DNA of 64,000 bases, taken from Pseudomonas lactis. GTDB taxonomy: Bacteria > Pseudomonadota > Gammaproteobacteria > Pseudomonadales > Pseudomonadaceae. Made by a program: the position numbers and the translations under genes. Numbering within the stretch: the stretch's first letter is position 1; every line of letters begins with the position of its first letter. The notes beneath the pieces are model-generated. The model searched no databases. It saw nothing but the letters and a program-made list of their open reading frames with translations, and was not told the DNA's origin. Positions 53,967 through 62,479 of this stretch are shown here, piece by piece. The stretch is from contig NZ_JYLO01000008.1 in NCBI RefSeq assembly GCF_001439845.1, positions 328,631 through 392,630 of the forward strand, in the 5' to 3' direction.

Positions 53967-54287
53967 TCAGATAGCCAGGATGGCCTGAGCCAGCTGTGCA
54001 TCGGTAGCGGTATTCAATTGCGGCGCTTGTTGGCGGATCTGGGCCAGGGCGCTTTCCAGTTTCACGCCACGGATGGCGCCTTCGCTGGCGACAAAGCTGG
54101 CGGCGTCGTCACGGGCCGCTTGTACGACCTTGTTGTCGCGCAGGGATGAGGTGGCATCAGACGTGGCATCGGAGGTTGCCTTCAGAGCGCCGACGATCGA
54201 GTCAGTCGTCATGATCAGGCTGCTCGCGTTGGCATTGGCAGCCAGAGTCAGCACAGCGGCAGTGCACAGCAGGCGAAGACGGGACAT
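53967..54287 (-). CDS. DUF2388 exported protein, paralogue 3
   Basis: A 106-residue protein with a signal peptide (about 1-21) and core TSDATSSLRDNKVVQAARDD, AASFVASEGAIRG, LESAL and LAQAILAI. The start at 54287 (MSRLRLL) has an AGGAG site. It is the first gene of the DUF2388-DUF4105 row, and motif pairs AACTGTAYCTGT lie upstream at 54441 and 54471. Confidence 0.85.
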   Translation of the reverse strand: MSRLRLLCTAAVLTLAANANASSLIMTTDSIVGALKATSDATSDATSSLRDNKVVQAARDDAASFVASEGAIRGVKLESALAQIRQQAPQLNTATDAQLAQAILAI

Positions 54288-54617
54288 GGGGTAACTCCTG
54301 TAGACGAATAATAAGGTGGCGCGAAACGGCCACAATGAAACGGACTGGGACTGTCGAGCATCAGACGCACGCTCTACAGGGTTCGCCACGTGGTGAACCG
54401 ATATTAGGCGTGTGCAGGACTATTCGGAAGCCTGTAATTAAACTGTACCTGTCATATTTTATAAATTTAAAACTGTATCTGTGTGCTTGAATCGAGCCAA
54501 TCCAATGGGCTATCGCAGATACAACAAAGCCCGCCTCCGGTTACCCGGGGCGGGCTTTGCTTTGACAAATCAGGGTGCTGGCAGTGGACCCGTCAGGTCA
54601 GGGCCAGCGGGCGCCAC
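54288..54617. promoter_or_regulatory. Region with paired AACTGTAYCTGT motifs and a terminator
   Basis: 330 bases upstream of the DUF2388 genes. Two near-identical 12-mers, AACTGTACCTGT (54441-54452) and AACTGTATCTGT (54471-54482), are exactly 30 bases apart, three helical turns, which suggests cooperative binding by a regulator. The DUF1127 terminator lies at 54525-54559. No gene seen. Confidence 0.5.
54525..54559 (-). terminator. Terminator of the DUF1127 gene
   Basis: CAAAGCCCGCC and GGCGGGCTTTG enclose a smaller inner stem (CCGG/CCGG) and loop. It is symmetric enough to work in both directions. Confidence 0.8.
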
Positions 54618-54833
54618 TTAGCGCCAGAACGGCTTGCTCAGCTCTTCGTAGCGTTGAGCTTCGCTGATACCGGCGTCAGCCAGCAGACGCGAATCCAGGC
54701 GAGCCAACTGGTGGCGGCTGGAGATGCGGCGCTGCCACAACATCAGGTTGGCGAGAACGCGCAAAGGCAGGGAAGCCTGGGTGTTTACAGCTTTTTCTTC
54801 GAAGAACAGTTCGGAACTGAGTGTACGTTCCAT
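54618..54833 (-). CDS. DUF1127 small protein
   Basis: A 71-residue protein. The C-terminal half has the DUF1127 (YjiS-like) pattern LMLWQRRISSRHQLARLDSRLLADAGIS, an Arg-rich amphipathic helix-turn-helix-like stretch. Larger relatives in alphaproteobacteria influence phosphate, carbon and RNA metabolism; the role here is unknown. Followed by a strong terminator and preceded by a 318-base region with multiple CTGTA-type motifs. Confidence 0.88.
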   Translation of the reverse strand: MERTLSSELFFEEKAVNTQASLPLRVLANLMLWQRRISSRHQLARLDSRLLADAGISEAQRYEELSKPFWR

Positions 54834-55151
54834 GATGACATCCTTCCGCTTGTGGCGGGATTAGGTAGTGGTTTAACTGATGCCAATGATCCTCCTCCGA
54901 GGCAAGACTCTCTAGATACAGTTCACCTGTATTGTGAGAGGCCAGTTAACTGTTTAGCGAGGCTGTACGGTACGAAATTGGGGCAACTGTACCTGTGCGC
55001 ACTTAAAAGGTGCGAAATAGGCGTTTTTAAGCTGGGGCGTGGGATATTTCGGTAGGAAATGACCAGTACAGCAGTACAGTTTTTTCCATAAGTACGAGTG
55101 GGTTCACCGAGCTGATGAAACTGTATTTGCATCAGCCCGGATCTGTATTCA
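54834..55151. promoter_or_regulatory. Upstream region of DUF1127 with CTGTA-motif array
   Basis: 318 bases containing ATACAG-TTCAC-CTGTAT, a perfect 6-5-6 palindrome (54916-54932), CAGTTAACTG (54943-54952), AACTGTACCTGT (54985-54996), a tandem CAGTACAG CAGTACAG (55064-55079) and AACTGTATTTG (55119-55129). These share a core with the pair at 54441 and 54471. Pattern and adjacency to DUF1127 suggest a GntR/MocR-type operator array; no such regulator is encoded in the window. Confidence 0.55.
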
Positions 55152-56645
55152 TCAAGCCTTGAGCATGTGCCCGGTTTCTTCCAGGTTAATGTGCCAACTC
55201 AGTGCTTCGCGCAAGATGTGCGGGGTATGCCCACCGATGGCGCAGGCGGCATCGAAGTAAGTGTTCAGGGCATCGCGGTAGGCTGGGTGCACGCAGTTAT
55301 CGATGATGACCCGAGCGCGCTCCCGTGGCGCCAGGCCCCGCAGGTCGGCAAGGCCTACTTCGGTGACGAGAATGTCCACGTCATGCTCGGTGTGGTCCAC
55401 ATGGCTGACCATCGGTACCACGCTGGAAATTGCGCCGCCCTTGGCAATGGACTTGGTGACGAAGATCGCCAGGTGCGCATTGCGGGCGAAATCCCCGGAG
55501 CCGCCGATGCCGTTCATCATCCGCGTGCCGCAGACGTGGGTGGAGTTGACGTTGCCGTAGATATCGAACTCCAGCGCGGTATTGATACCGATGATGCCCA
55601 GGCGCCGTACCACTTCAGGGTGGTTGGAAATTTCCTGCGGGCGCAGCACCAATTTGTCCTTGTAGTGCTCCAGGTTGCCGAATACATCGGCATTGCGTCG
55701 CTCCGACAAGGTAATCGAACTGCCGGAGGCAAAGCTCAGCTTGCCGGCGTCGATCAGGTCGAAGGTCGAATCCTGCAACACTTCCGAGTACATGGTCAGG
55801 TCTTCGAACGGCGACTCGATCAGCCCGCACATCACCGCGTTGGCAATATTACCGATGCCGGCTTGCAGCGGGCCGAGCTTGTTGGTCATGCGCCCGGCAT
55901 CGACTTCTTGCTTGAGGAAGTTGATCAGGTGGTTGGCGATGCCTTGGGTGTCGCTATCAGGCGGCGTTACCGTGGAGGCGGAGTCCGCCTGGTTGGTGAT
56001 GACGATGGCGACGATTTTCTCGGGTGGGATCGGAATCGCAGTGCTGCCAATGCGGTCGTCGACTTTCACCAGCGGGATCGGCGTGCGCGTCGGCCGGTAT
56101 GTCGGGATGTAGATGTCGTGCAGCCCTTCCAGGTTCGGGTTGTGCGCCAGGTTGATCTCGACGATCACCTGTTTGGCAAAAATCGCGAAGCTGGCCGAGT
56201 TGCCTACGGAGGTGGTGGGCACGATATGCCCCTGCTCAGTGATCGCGACGGCTTCGATCACGGCGATGTCGGGCAATTTGAGCTGATTGTTGCGCAGTTG
56301 CTCGACGGTTTCCGACAGGTGCTGGTCGATAAACATCACCTCGCCGGCATTGATCGCCTTGCGCAGGGTGCTGTCGACTTGAAAGGGCATGCGTCGTGAC
56401 AGTACGCCGGCTTCGGTCAACTGCTTGTCCAGGTCATTGCCCAGGCTGGCGCCGGTCATCAGTGTGATTTTGAGTGGCGAAGTCTTGGCGCGTTCGGCCA
56501 GGGCGTGGGGGACGGCCTTGGCTTCACCGGCACGGGTGAAGCCGCTCATGCCGACGGTCATGCCGTCCTCGATCAGTGCAGCGGCATCTGCCGCGCTCAT
56601 GACCTTGTTCAACAACGAAGGCAAGCGGATACGATCACGGTACAT
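55152..56645 (-). CDS. Acetyl-CoA hydrolase / succinyl-CoA:acetate CoA-transferase family
   Basis: A 497-residue class I CoA-transferase of the Ach1/Cat1 type. Family patterns are GMTVGMSGFTRAGEAKAVPHALAER near the start, GIGNIANAVMCGL with the downstream YSEVLQD glutamate that forms the CoA thioester, and FARNAHLAIFVTKSIAKGGAIS. It probably moves CoA between succinyl-CoA and acetate, linking acetate use to the TCA cycle. PA5445 is the likely counterpart. Confidence 0.92.
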   Translation of the reverse strand: MYRDRIRLPSLLNKVMSAADAAALIEDGMTVGMSGFTRAGEAKAVPHALAERAKTSPLKITLMTGASLGNDLDKQLTEAGVLSRRMPFQVDSTLRKAINAGEVMFIDQHLSETVEQLRNNQLKLPDIAVIEAVAITEQGHIVPTTSVGNSASFAIFAKQVIVEINLAHNPNLEGLHDIYIPTYRPTRTPIPLVKVDDRIGSTAIPIPPEKIVAIVITNQADSASTVTPPDSDTQGIANHLINFLKQEVDAGRMTNKLGPLQAGIGNIANAVMCGLIESPFEDLTMYSEVLQDSTFDLIDAGKLSFASGSSITLSERRNADVFGNLEHYKDKLVLRPQEISNHPEVVRRLGIIGINTALEFDIYGNVNSTHVCGTRMMNGIGGSGDFARNAHLAIFVTKSIAKGGAISSVVPMVSHVDHTEHDVDILVTEVGLADLRGLAPRERARVIIDNCVHPAYRDALNTYFDAACAIGGHTPHILREALSWHINLEETGHMLKA

Positions 56646-56769
56646 GAATTGTTATCTCTGGCTACGGAAAGCAAGGTGGGCAGTGTAGTGATTTCAAAAA
56701 GTTTCGGCCCGCTACCATGGTCGAATGCCAGGTCGCGATTTAGAGCCTTTGGTCGGGTTTCATGTGTGT

Positions 56770-56825
56770 GCAAAGCGGGACGCAGAGCATCCCGGGACGC
56801 GTTCCCACGCAGAGCTTGGGAACCA
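56770..56825. repeat. Compound palindromic repeat, half copy
   Basis: Matches the right half of the elements at 12263 and 48591 (GGGACGCAGAGCATCCC, then GCGTTCCCACGCAGAGC and TTGGGAACC) with several substitutions. The left half is absent. It abuts the pntB terminator. Confidence 0.75.
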
Positions 56826-56826
56826 T

Positions 56827-56859
56827 AAAAAAACCCCAGCCTACAGCAGGCCAGGGTTT
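56827..56859 (-). terminator. Rho-independent terminator after pntB
   Basis: On the minus strand AAACCCTGGCCT pairs with AGGCTGGGGTTT across a short loop and is followed by T's, ending the pnt operon. Confidence 0.85.
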
Positions 56860-56881
56860 CGGGTATTGCGCTGGCGCAGTG

Positions 56882-58318
56882 TTATTCGACGGCTTTGACC
56901 ATGTCTTCGATGACCTTTTTGGCATCACCGAAGACCATCATGGTCTTGTCCAGGTAGAACAACTCGTTATCCAGGCCGGCGTAGCCGCTGGCCATCGAGC
57001 GTTTGTTGACGATGATGGTCTTGGCCTTGAACGCCTCGAGAATCGGCATACCGGCGATGGGGGAGTTCGGGTCGTTCTTGGCAGCCGGGTTGACCACGTC
57101 GTTCGCGCCCAGCACCAGCACCACGTCGGCCTGGCCGAACTCGGAGTTGATGTCTTCCATCTCGAACACCTGGTCGTAAGGCACTTCGGCCTCGGCCAGC
57201 AATACGTTCATGTGCCCGGGCATGCGACCCGCCACGGGGTGGATCGCGTACTTTACGGTGACGCCGTGGTGGGTCAGCTTCTCGGTCAGCTCCTTGAGCG
57301 CGTGTTGTGCCCGCGCCACTGCAAGGCCGTAGCCTGGGACGATAATCACGGTATCGGCATTGGTCAGCAGGAAGGTGGCGTCATCAGCGGAGCCGGACTT
57401 CACCGGGCGTGCTTCTTTGGAGCCCGCCGCGGCGCCAGCATCCGGCGCATTGCCGAAACCGCCCAACAGCACATTAAAGAAGGAGCGGTTCATCGCCTTG
57501 CACATGATGTACGACAGGATCGCGCCGCTGGAGCCCACCAGGGAACCAGCGATGATCAGCATCGAGTTGTTCAGCGAGAAACCGATGCCCGCCGCTGCCC
57601 AGCCGGAATAGCTGTTGAGCATCGACACCACCACGGGCATGTCGGCGCCGCCAATCGGGATGATGATCAGCACACCCAGTACAAAGGCCAAGGCCAGCAT
57701 CAGCGCGAACGCAGTGAGGTTGCCGGTAAACATGAACGCCAGGCCCAGGCCCAGGGTTGCGAGGCCGAGCACCAGGTTCAGTTTGTGTTGGCCGCCGAAC
57801 TGTACCGGTGCGCCCTGGAACAGGCGGAACTTGTACTTGCCCGACAGCTTGCCGAATGCGATCACCGAGCCGGAGAAGGTGATTGCACCGATAGCGGCAC
57901 CGAGGAACAGTTCCAGGCGATTACCGGCCGGTATCGAATCGCCCAAGTGCTTGACGATGCCCAGGGACTGCGGCTCGACCACGGCGGCAATGGCGATGAA
58001 CACTGCTGCCAGGCCGATCATGCTGTGCATGAACGCGACCAGCTCTGGCATCTTGGTCATTTCAACACGCTTGGCCATGATCGAGCCGGCGGTACCGCCA
58101 ACCAGTAGGCCAACGATGACGTAGCCGATACCGGCAGTCGCCAGTTCAGCCCCCAGCTTATAGATGAGGCCGACGGTGGTGAGTACCGCCAGCGCCATGC
58201 CGAGCATGCCGAACAGGTTGCCGCGCCGCGAAGTGGTCGGGTGCGAGAGGCCTTTGAGGGCCTGGATGAAACAGATCGACGCGATCAGGTAGAGCGTCGT
58301 CACGAGATTCATGCTCAT
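56882..58318 (-). CDS. pntB: NAD(P) transhydrogenase subunit beta
   Basis: A 478-residue subunit with about nine helices (1-270) forming the proton channel half, then the NADP(H)-binding domain III (about 290-478) with GYGLAVARAQHAL and the conserved ending GDAKKVIEDM. The enzyme uses the proton gradient to reduce NADP+ with NADH. Start shares a base with the pntAB stop. Confidence 0.96.
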   Translation of the reverse strand: MSMNLVTTLYLIASICFIQALKGLSHPTTSRRGNLFGMLGMALAVLTTVGLIYKLGAELATAGIGYVIVGLLVGGTAGSIMAKRVEMTKMPELVAFMHSMIGLAAVFIAIAAVVEPQSLGIVKHLGDSIPAGNRLELFLGAAIGAITFSGSVIAFGKLSGKYKFRLFQGAPVQFGGQHKLNLVLGLATLGLGLAFMFTGNLTAFALMLALAFVLGVLIIIPIGGADMPVVVSMLNSYSGWAAAGIGFSLNNSMLIIAGSLVGSSGAILSYIMCKAMNRSFFNVLLGGFGNAPDAGAAAGSKEARPVKSGSADDATFLLTNADTVIIVPGYGLAVARAQHALKELTEKLTHHGVTVKYAIHPVAGRMPGHMNVLLAEAEVPYDQVFEMEDINSEFGQADVVLVLGANDVVNPAAKNDPNSPIAGMPILEAFKAKTIIVNKRSMASGYAGLDNELFYLDKTMMVFGDAKKVIEDMVKAVE

Positions 58319-58638
58319 TACTTGGGCGCCTCTTCTTTTACTTTCGGGGCTTTCTTCTTGAACATCTCAAGCATCCTGCGGGTGACCAGGAAGCCGCCGA
58401 AGACATTCACCGCCGCCAGGGCCACGGCCAGTGTGCCCATTGTCTTGCCCAGTGGCGTCACGGTGAGAGCTGCGGCTAGCATGGCGCCGACGATAACAAT
58501 CGCGGAAATGGCGTTGGTCACGGCCATCAGCGGCGTGTGCAATGCAGGTGTTACGTTCCAGACCACGTGATAACCGACATAAATCGCCAGCACAAAGATG
58601 ATCAGGTTGTAGATACCGGGGGAGATAAGCTCTTCCAT
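58318..58638 (-). CDS. pntAB: NAD(P) transhydrogenase subunit alpha, membrane part
   Basis: A 106-residue protein with about three helices, equal to the C-terminal membrane part of E. coli PntA (YNLIIFVLAIYVGYHVVWNVTPALHTPLMAVTNAIS-type region, then NVFGGFLVTRRMLEMF). The alpha chain is split into two genes, as is usual in pseudomonads and Rhodospirillum. 15 bases follow the pntAA stop. Confidence 0.95.
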   Translation of the reverse strand: MEELISPGIYNLIIFVLAIYVGYHVVWNVTPALHTPLMAVTNAISAIVIVGAMLAAALTVTPLGKTMGTLAVALAAVNVFGGFLVTRRMLEMFKKKAPKVKEEAPK

Positions 58639-58653
58639 CGTCTGAATCCCTGC

Positions 58654-59775
58654 TTAGGCGTTTTTGCGGATGACTTGGCCGTCGCGACACATCAGGCACG
58701 CGGCGACGATGTCGTCTTCGAGGTTGATTTCAAACTGCCCTTCCTTGGTGAAGACCAGCTTCAGGAAGTCCAGCAGGTTGCGCGCATACAAGGCAGAGGC
58801 GTCGGCGGCGACCGCACCTGCAAGGTTGGTCGGGCCGCAGATGATCACGCCGTTTTCCACCACGACCTGGTCGGCCACAGTCAGCGGGCAGTTGCCACCT
58901 TGGGCTGCAGCGAGGTCGATGACCACCGAGCCGGGTTTCATCTGCGCCACGGTATCGGCGCTCAGCAGGGTCGGAGCCTTGCGGCCCGGAATCAGGGCGG
59001 TGGTGATGACGATGTCGGCCTGTTTGGCGCGTTCGTGCACGGCCAGGGCCTGGCGCTGCATCCAACTGCTGGGCATCGGGCGCGCGTAGCCGCCGACACC
59101 AACGGCGCATTCACGTTCTTCATCGGTTTCGTACGGTACGTCGACAAACTTGGCGCCCAGGGATTCGATCTGCTCCTTTACCGCCGGGCGTACGTCGGAC
59201 GCTTCGATCACCGCGCCCAGGCGCTTGGCCGTGGCGATGGCTTGCAGGCCTGCCACACCGGCGCCGAGGATCAGTACGCGCGCGGCTTTTACAGTGCCAG
59301 CGGCAGTCATCAGCATCGGCATGAAGCGCGGGTAGTGATGAGCGGCCAGTAACACGGCCTTGTAACCGGCGATGTTGGCCTGCGAAGACAGCACATCAAG
59401 GCTTTGGGCGCGTGAAGTGCGCGGCGCGGCTTCCAGGGCGAAAGCGGTGATGCCGCGCTCGGCGAGCTTGGCGATGGTTTCGTTGCTGAACGGGTTGAGC
59501 ATGCCCACCAACACGGTGCCACTTTTGATCAGCGCCAGTTCGCTGTCGCTGGGGGCAACCACTTTAAGGATCAGCTCGGCGCCAAACGCGTCGTTGGCAC
59601 TGCCAATGGTGGCGCCTGCCGTTTCATAGGCACTGTCGACGATGCTGGCATTGATGCCTGCGCCGCTTTGTACAGTGACCTTATGGCCCTGGCCGATCAG
59701 CTTCTTGATGGTTTCCGGGGTGGCAGCCACCCGCGTTTCACCGGTCTGGGTTTCGAGAGGAACACCAATGTGCAC
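58654..59775 (-). CDS. pntAA: NAD(P) transhydrogenase subunit alpha, NAD-binding part
   Basis: A 373-residue soluble domain I resembling alanine dehydrogenase, with NAD-binding GAGVAGLQA. The start is GTG at 59775 (MHIGVPLET), with CAGGAG 8 bases upstream. A longer ATG-less frame upstream is not needed. First gene of the pntAA-pntAB-pntB operon, PA0195-PA0196 region in PAO1. Confidence 0.95.
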   Translation of the reverse strand: MHIGVPLETQTGETRVAATPETIKKLIGQGHKVTVQSGAGINASIVDSAYETAGATIGSANDAFGAELILKVVAPSDSELALIKSGTVLVGMLNPFSNETIAKLAERGITAFALEAAPRTSRAQSLDVLSSQANIAGYKAVLLAAHHYPRFMPMLMTAAGTVKAARVLILGAGVAGLQAIATAKRLGAVIEASDVRPAVKEQIESLGAKFVDVPYETDEERECAVGVGGYARPMPSSWMQRQALAVHERAKQADIVITTALIPGRKAPTLLSADTVAQMKPGSVVIDLAAAQGGNCPLTVADQVVVENGVIICGPTNLAGAVAADASALYARNLLDFLKLVFTKEGQFEINLEDDIVAACLMCRDGQVIRKNA

Positions 59776-60227
59776 GTCAAATCTCCTGCATGATCTTTTT
59801 GCTTTTGATCTTTTTGTAAAAAGGCCAGTGCACCGCGAGTGGCGCAACTGGGGCGGCCGATCAGCACGATCCCGCTGAAATGACAGCGGGGCGCGGCATT
59901 TTGCAGGCGAACTTTACGGCCATCAAGGGATTATGACGGGTGACGAAAAATTAACTACAAGTCACCCTGTGACTGATTGTCGCAACAAGCTGAAATAACC
60001 TCTTTAAATACAGGCCTTTAAAGGTGTTCAGGCGTTTTCGGTCCGTTTTTCCATTGCCAGTGTGAATAGTCGTGCATTGGCCGGTAAGAGTCGCTAAGAG
60101 CCATGAGATACATGGCTTTTAGCCTTATTTTTGGCTGACAAGTACAGTCTGTTTAAATGCGACATATACGTACATCTGTAGGTTCTGAATTTATTTGACT
60201 ACAAAGTCAGCACTTGCGTTGTGTCCT
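59776..60227. promoter_or_regulatory. Region upstream of pntAA, downstream of gcdR
   Basis: 452 bases without a gene I can support. On the minus strand it holds the pnt promoter. A perfect palindrome CCTTTAAAGG lies at 60015-60024 with a nearby CTTTAAA, in an AT-rich stretch (about 59995-60030 and 60150-60220). Confidence 0.4.
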
Positions 60228-61127
60228 TCATTTACATGGGTTGTAGCGTCTTGACTGGTCGAGCAGCCAGTCCCTGAATGCATGCAGAGAAGCGGATTCG
60301 ACCTTTTTGTCAGGAATCATCAGGTAATAAGCCTTTTCGCTGGTCAGTGCTTCGGTGCTGGCGATTACCAGTTGTTGCTCCTTCAGCTCCCGCTGTATGA
60401 GGAAGGGAGGAATCAGTGCGATGCCCATGTCATGCATGGCCGCTTGAGACAGCATCGAGAATAGCTCGTATCGAGGGCCTGTCATGTCGCGTGGGATGTT
60501 CAGTTGTTGGGCGTTGAACCATTGGCGCCAGGCGTAGGGACGTGTGGTCTGCTGCAGCAGGGGCAGCTCGGCGATCTGTTGAGGGGTGAAATGCGTGCGG
60601 TCGCCGAGTAAGCGCGGGCTGCATACCGGTACCGGGTTTTCGCCCATTAACCGGTGGGATTGCGTACCCGACCAATCGGCATCCCCGAAGTAGATCGCCG
60701 CATCGAACTCGGTATCAGCGAACAGGAAGGGGCGCGTGCGGTTTGTCAGGTTCACCGTGACTTCCGGGTGCTGGTGTTGAAAGTCTTTCAGGCGTGGGAT
60801 CAGCCACTGCGTGCCGAAGGTGGGCACCACCGCCAGTTCGATGACATTGGCGCCTTGCTGGCCCATCACCGACAAGGTGTCGCGCTCTACGGCGTCCAGT
60901 TGCGTTGCAACCCTGCGGCTATAAGACAGCCCCGCCTCCGTCAGCTTCACTCCACGGCGTGAGCGGCGAAACAGCTCGACACTCAAAAACTCCTCCAGGC
61001 TGGCGATCTGTCGGCAAATCGCGCCTTGGGTGATGGAAAGCTCCAGTGCTGCCTTGGTAAAGCTCTCGTGCCGGGCTGCTGCCTCAAAGCTGATGAGTGC
61101 GGTGGTACTGGGGATTTTCCGGCGCAT
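60228..61127 (-). CDS. LysR-family regulator of glutarate catabolism (GcdR-like)
   Basis: A 299-residue LysR regulator with an N-terminal helix-turn-helix (about 15-55: ALISFEAAARHESFTKAALELSIT-type, then QIASLEEFLSVELFRR) and a periplasmic-binding-like effector domain of the GcvA subgroup. Divergent from gcdH, as is PA0448 from PA0447. It probably activates gcdHG in response to glutarate or glutaryl-CoA. ATG at 61127 is preferred; a GTG 15 bases upstream is possible. Confidence 0.88.
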   Translation of the reverse strand: MRRKIPSTTALISFEAAARHESFTKAALELSITQGAICRQIASLEEFLSVELFRRSRRGVKLTEAGLSYSRRVATQLDAVERDTLSVMGQQGANVIELAVVPTFGTQWLIPRLKDFQHQHPEVTVNLTNRTRPFLFADTEFDAAIYFGDADWSGTQSHRLMGENPVPVCSPRLLGDRTHFTPQQIAELPLLQQTTRPYAWRQWFNAQQLNIPRDMTGPRYELFSMLSQAAMHDMGIALIPPFLIQRELKEQQLVIASTEALTSEKAYYLMIPDKKVESASLHAFRDWLLDQSRRYNPCK

Positions 61128-61284
61128 GTACGTTGCCCTCACAGATAAAGCGCATTTCTGGGCTTTTTTAGTGTTACGAAGTGAGAAATTAGCACAAGCC
61201 TATGCAAAAACCTCGTTTGCCCTCTGCGCTGACCGCGCCTAGTCTGGTTCCACGACTTCTGATTTTTTCCGCGAGGACTTATTC

Positions 61285-62466
61285 ATGGCTGGCAAGGCAA
61301 GCTTCAACTGGATCGATCCACTGCTGCTGGATCAACAGCTCACCGAAGAAGAGCGCATGGTGCGTGACAGCGCCGAGCAATTTGCTCAGGACAAGCTGGC
61401 TCCTCGTGTGCTCGAAGCCTTCCGTCATGAAAAGACAGACCCCGCTATTTTCCGTGAGATGGGCGAGACCGGTTTGCTGGGGGCGATGATCCCTGAGCAG
61501 TACGGTGGCAGTGGTTTGAACTACGTCAGCTACGGTTTGATTGCGCGTGAGGTCGAGCGTGTCGACTCCGGCTATCGCTCGATGATGAGTGTGCAGTCTT
61601 CCCTGGTCATGGTGCCGATCAATGAGTTTGGTACCGAGGCGCAAAAACAGAAGTACTTGCCCAAACTGGCCTCTGGTGAATGGATCGGTTGCTTCGGGCT
61701 GACCGAGCCCAACCATGGTTCCGACCCGGGTGCGATGATTACTCGTGCACGCAAAGTGGATGGCGGCTACAGCCTGACCGGCGCGAAGATGTGGATTACC
61801 AACAGTCCGATTGCGGATGTGTTTGTGGTGTGGGGCAAAGACGATGCAGGTGATATCCGTGGCTTCGTCCTGGAAAAAGGCTGGAAAGGCCTGAGCGCTC
61901 CCGCTATCCACGGCAAGGTGGGTCTGCGGGCCTCGATTACCGGTGAAATCGTCATGGATAACGTATTTGTGCCGGAAGAAAATATCTTCCCGGATGTGCG
62001 TGGCTTGAAAGGGCCTTTTACCTGCCTCAACTCGGCACGGTACGGGATTTCCTGGGGGGCGCTGGGGGCTGCTGAGTTCTGCTGGCATACCGCGCGGCAG
62101 TACACACTTGATCGCCAGCAGTTTGGTCGCCCACTAGCTGCCACTCAGCTGATCCAGAAGAAGCTGGCAGACATGCAGACCGAGATTACCTTGGCCCTGC
62201 AAGGTTGCCTGCGCCTGGGTCGGATGAAGGATGAGGGTACGGCGGCGGTTGAGATCACTTCGATCATGAAGCGTAACTCGTGTGGCAAGTCATTGGATAT
62301 CGCGCGCATGGCTCGGGACATGCTGGGCGGCAACGGTATCTCCGACGAATTCGGAGTGGCGCGCCACTTGGTCAACCTGGAAGTGGTCAACACCTATGAA
62401 GGGACCCATGACGTGCATGCCTTGATCCTGGGGCGCGCGCAAACCGGTCTTCAAGCGTTCTATTAA
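61285..62466 (+). CDS. gcdH: Glutaryl-CoA dehydrogenase
   Basis: A 393-residue FAD enzyme that dehydrogenates and decarboxylates glutaryl-CoA to crotonyl-CoA in lysine and tryptophan breakdown. The catalytic base Glu lies in NTYEGTHDVHALILGRAQ near the C-terminus. FAD-binding patterns include FGLTEPNHGSDPG and MWITNSPIADVFVV. Ribosome site GAGGA. The CoA-transferase begins 13 bases after. Confidence 0.95.
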   Translation: MAGKASFNWIDPLLLDQQLTEEERMVRDSAEQFAQDKLAPRVLEAFRHEKTDPAIFREMGETGLLGAMIPEQYGGSGLNYVSYGLIAREVERVDSGYRSMMSVQSSLVMVPINEFGTEAQKQKYLPKLASGEWIGCFGLTEPNHGSDPGAMITRARKVDGGYSLTGAKMWITNSPIADVFVVWGKDDAGDIRGFVLEKGWKGLSAPAIHGKVGLRASITGEIVMDNVFVPEENIFPDVRGLKGPFTCLNSARYGISWGALGAAEFCWHTARQYTLDRQQFGRPLAATQLIQKKLADMQTEITLALQGCLRLGRMKDEGTAAVEITSIMKRNSCGKSLDIARMARDMLGGNGISDEFGVARHLVNLEVVNTYEGTHDVHALILGRAQTGLQAFY

Positions 62467-62479
62467 TAGGAGCATGGGT

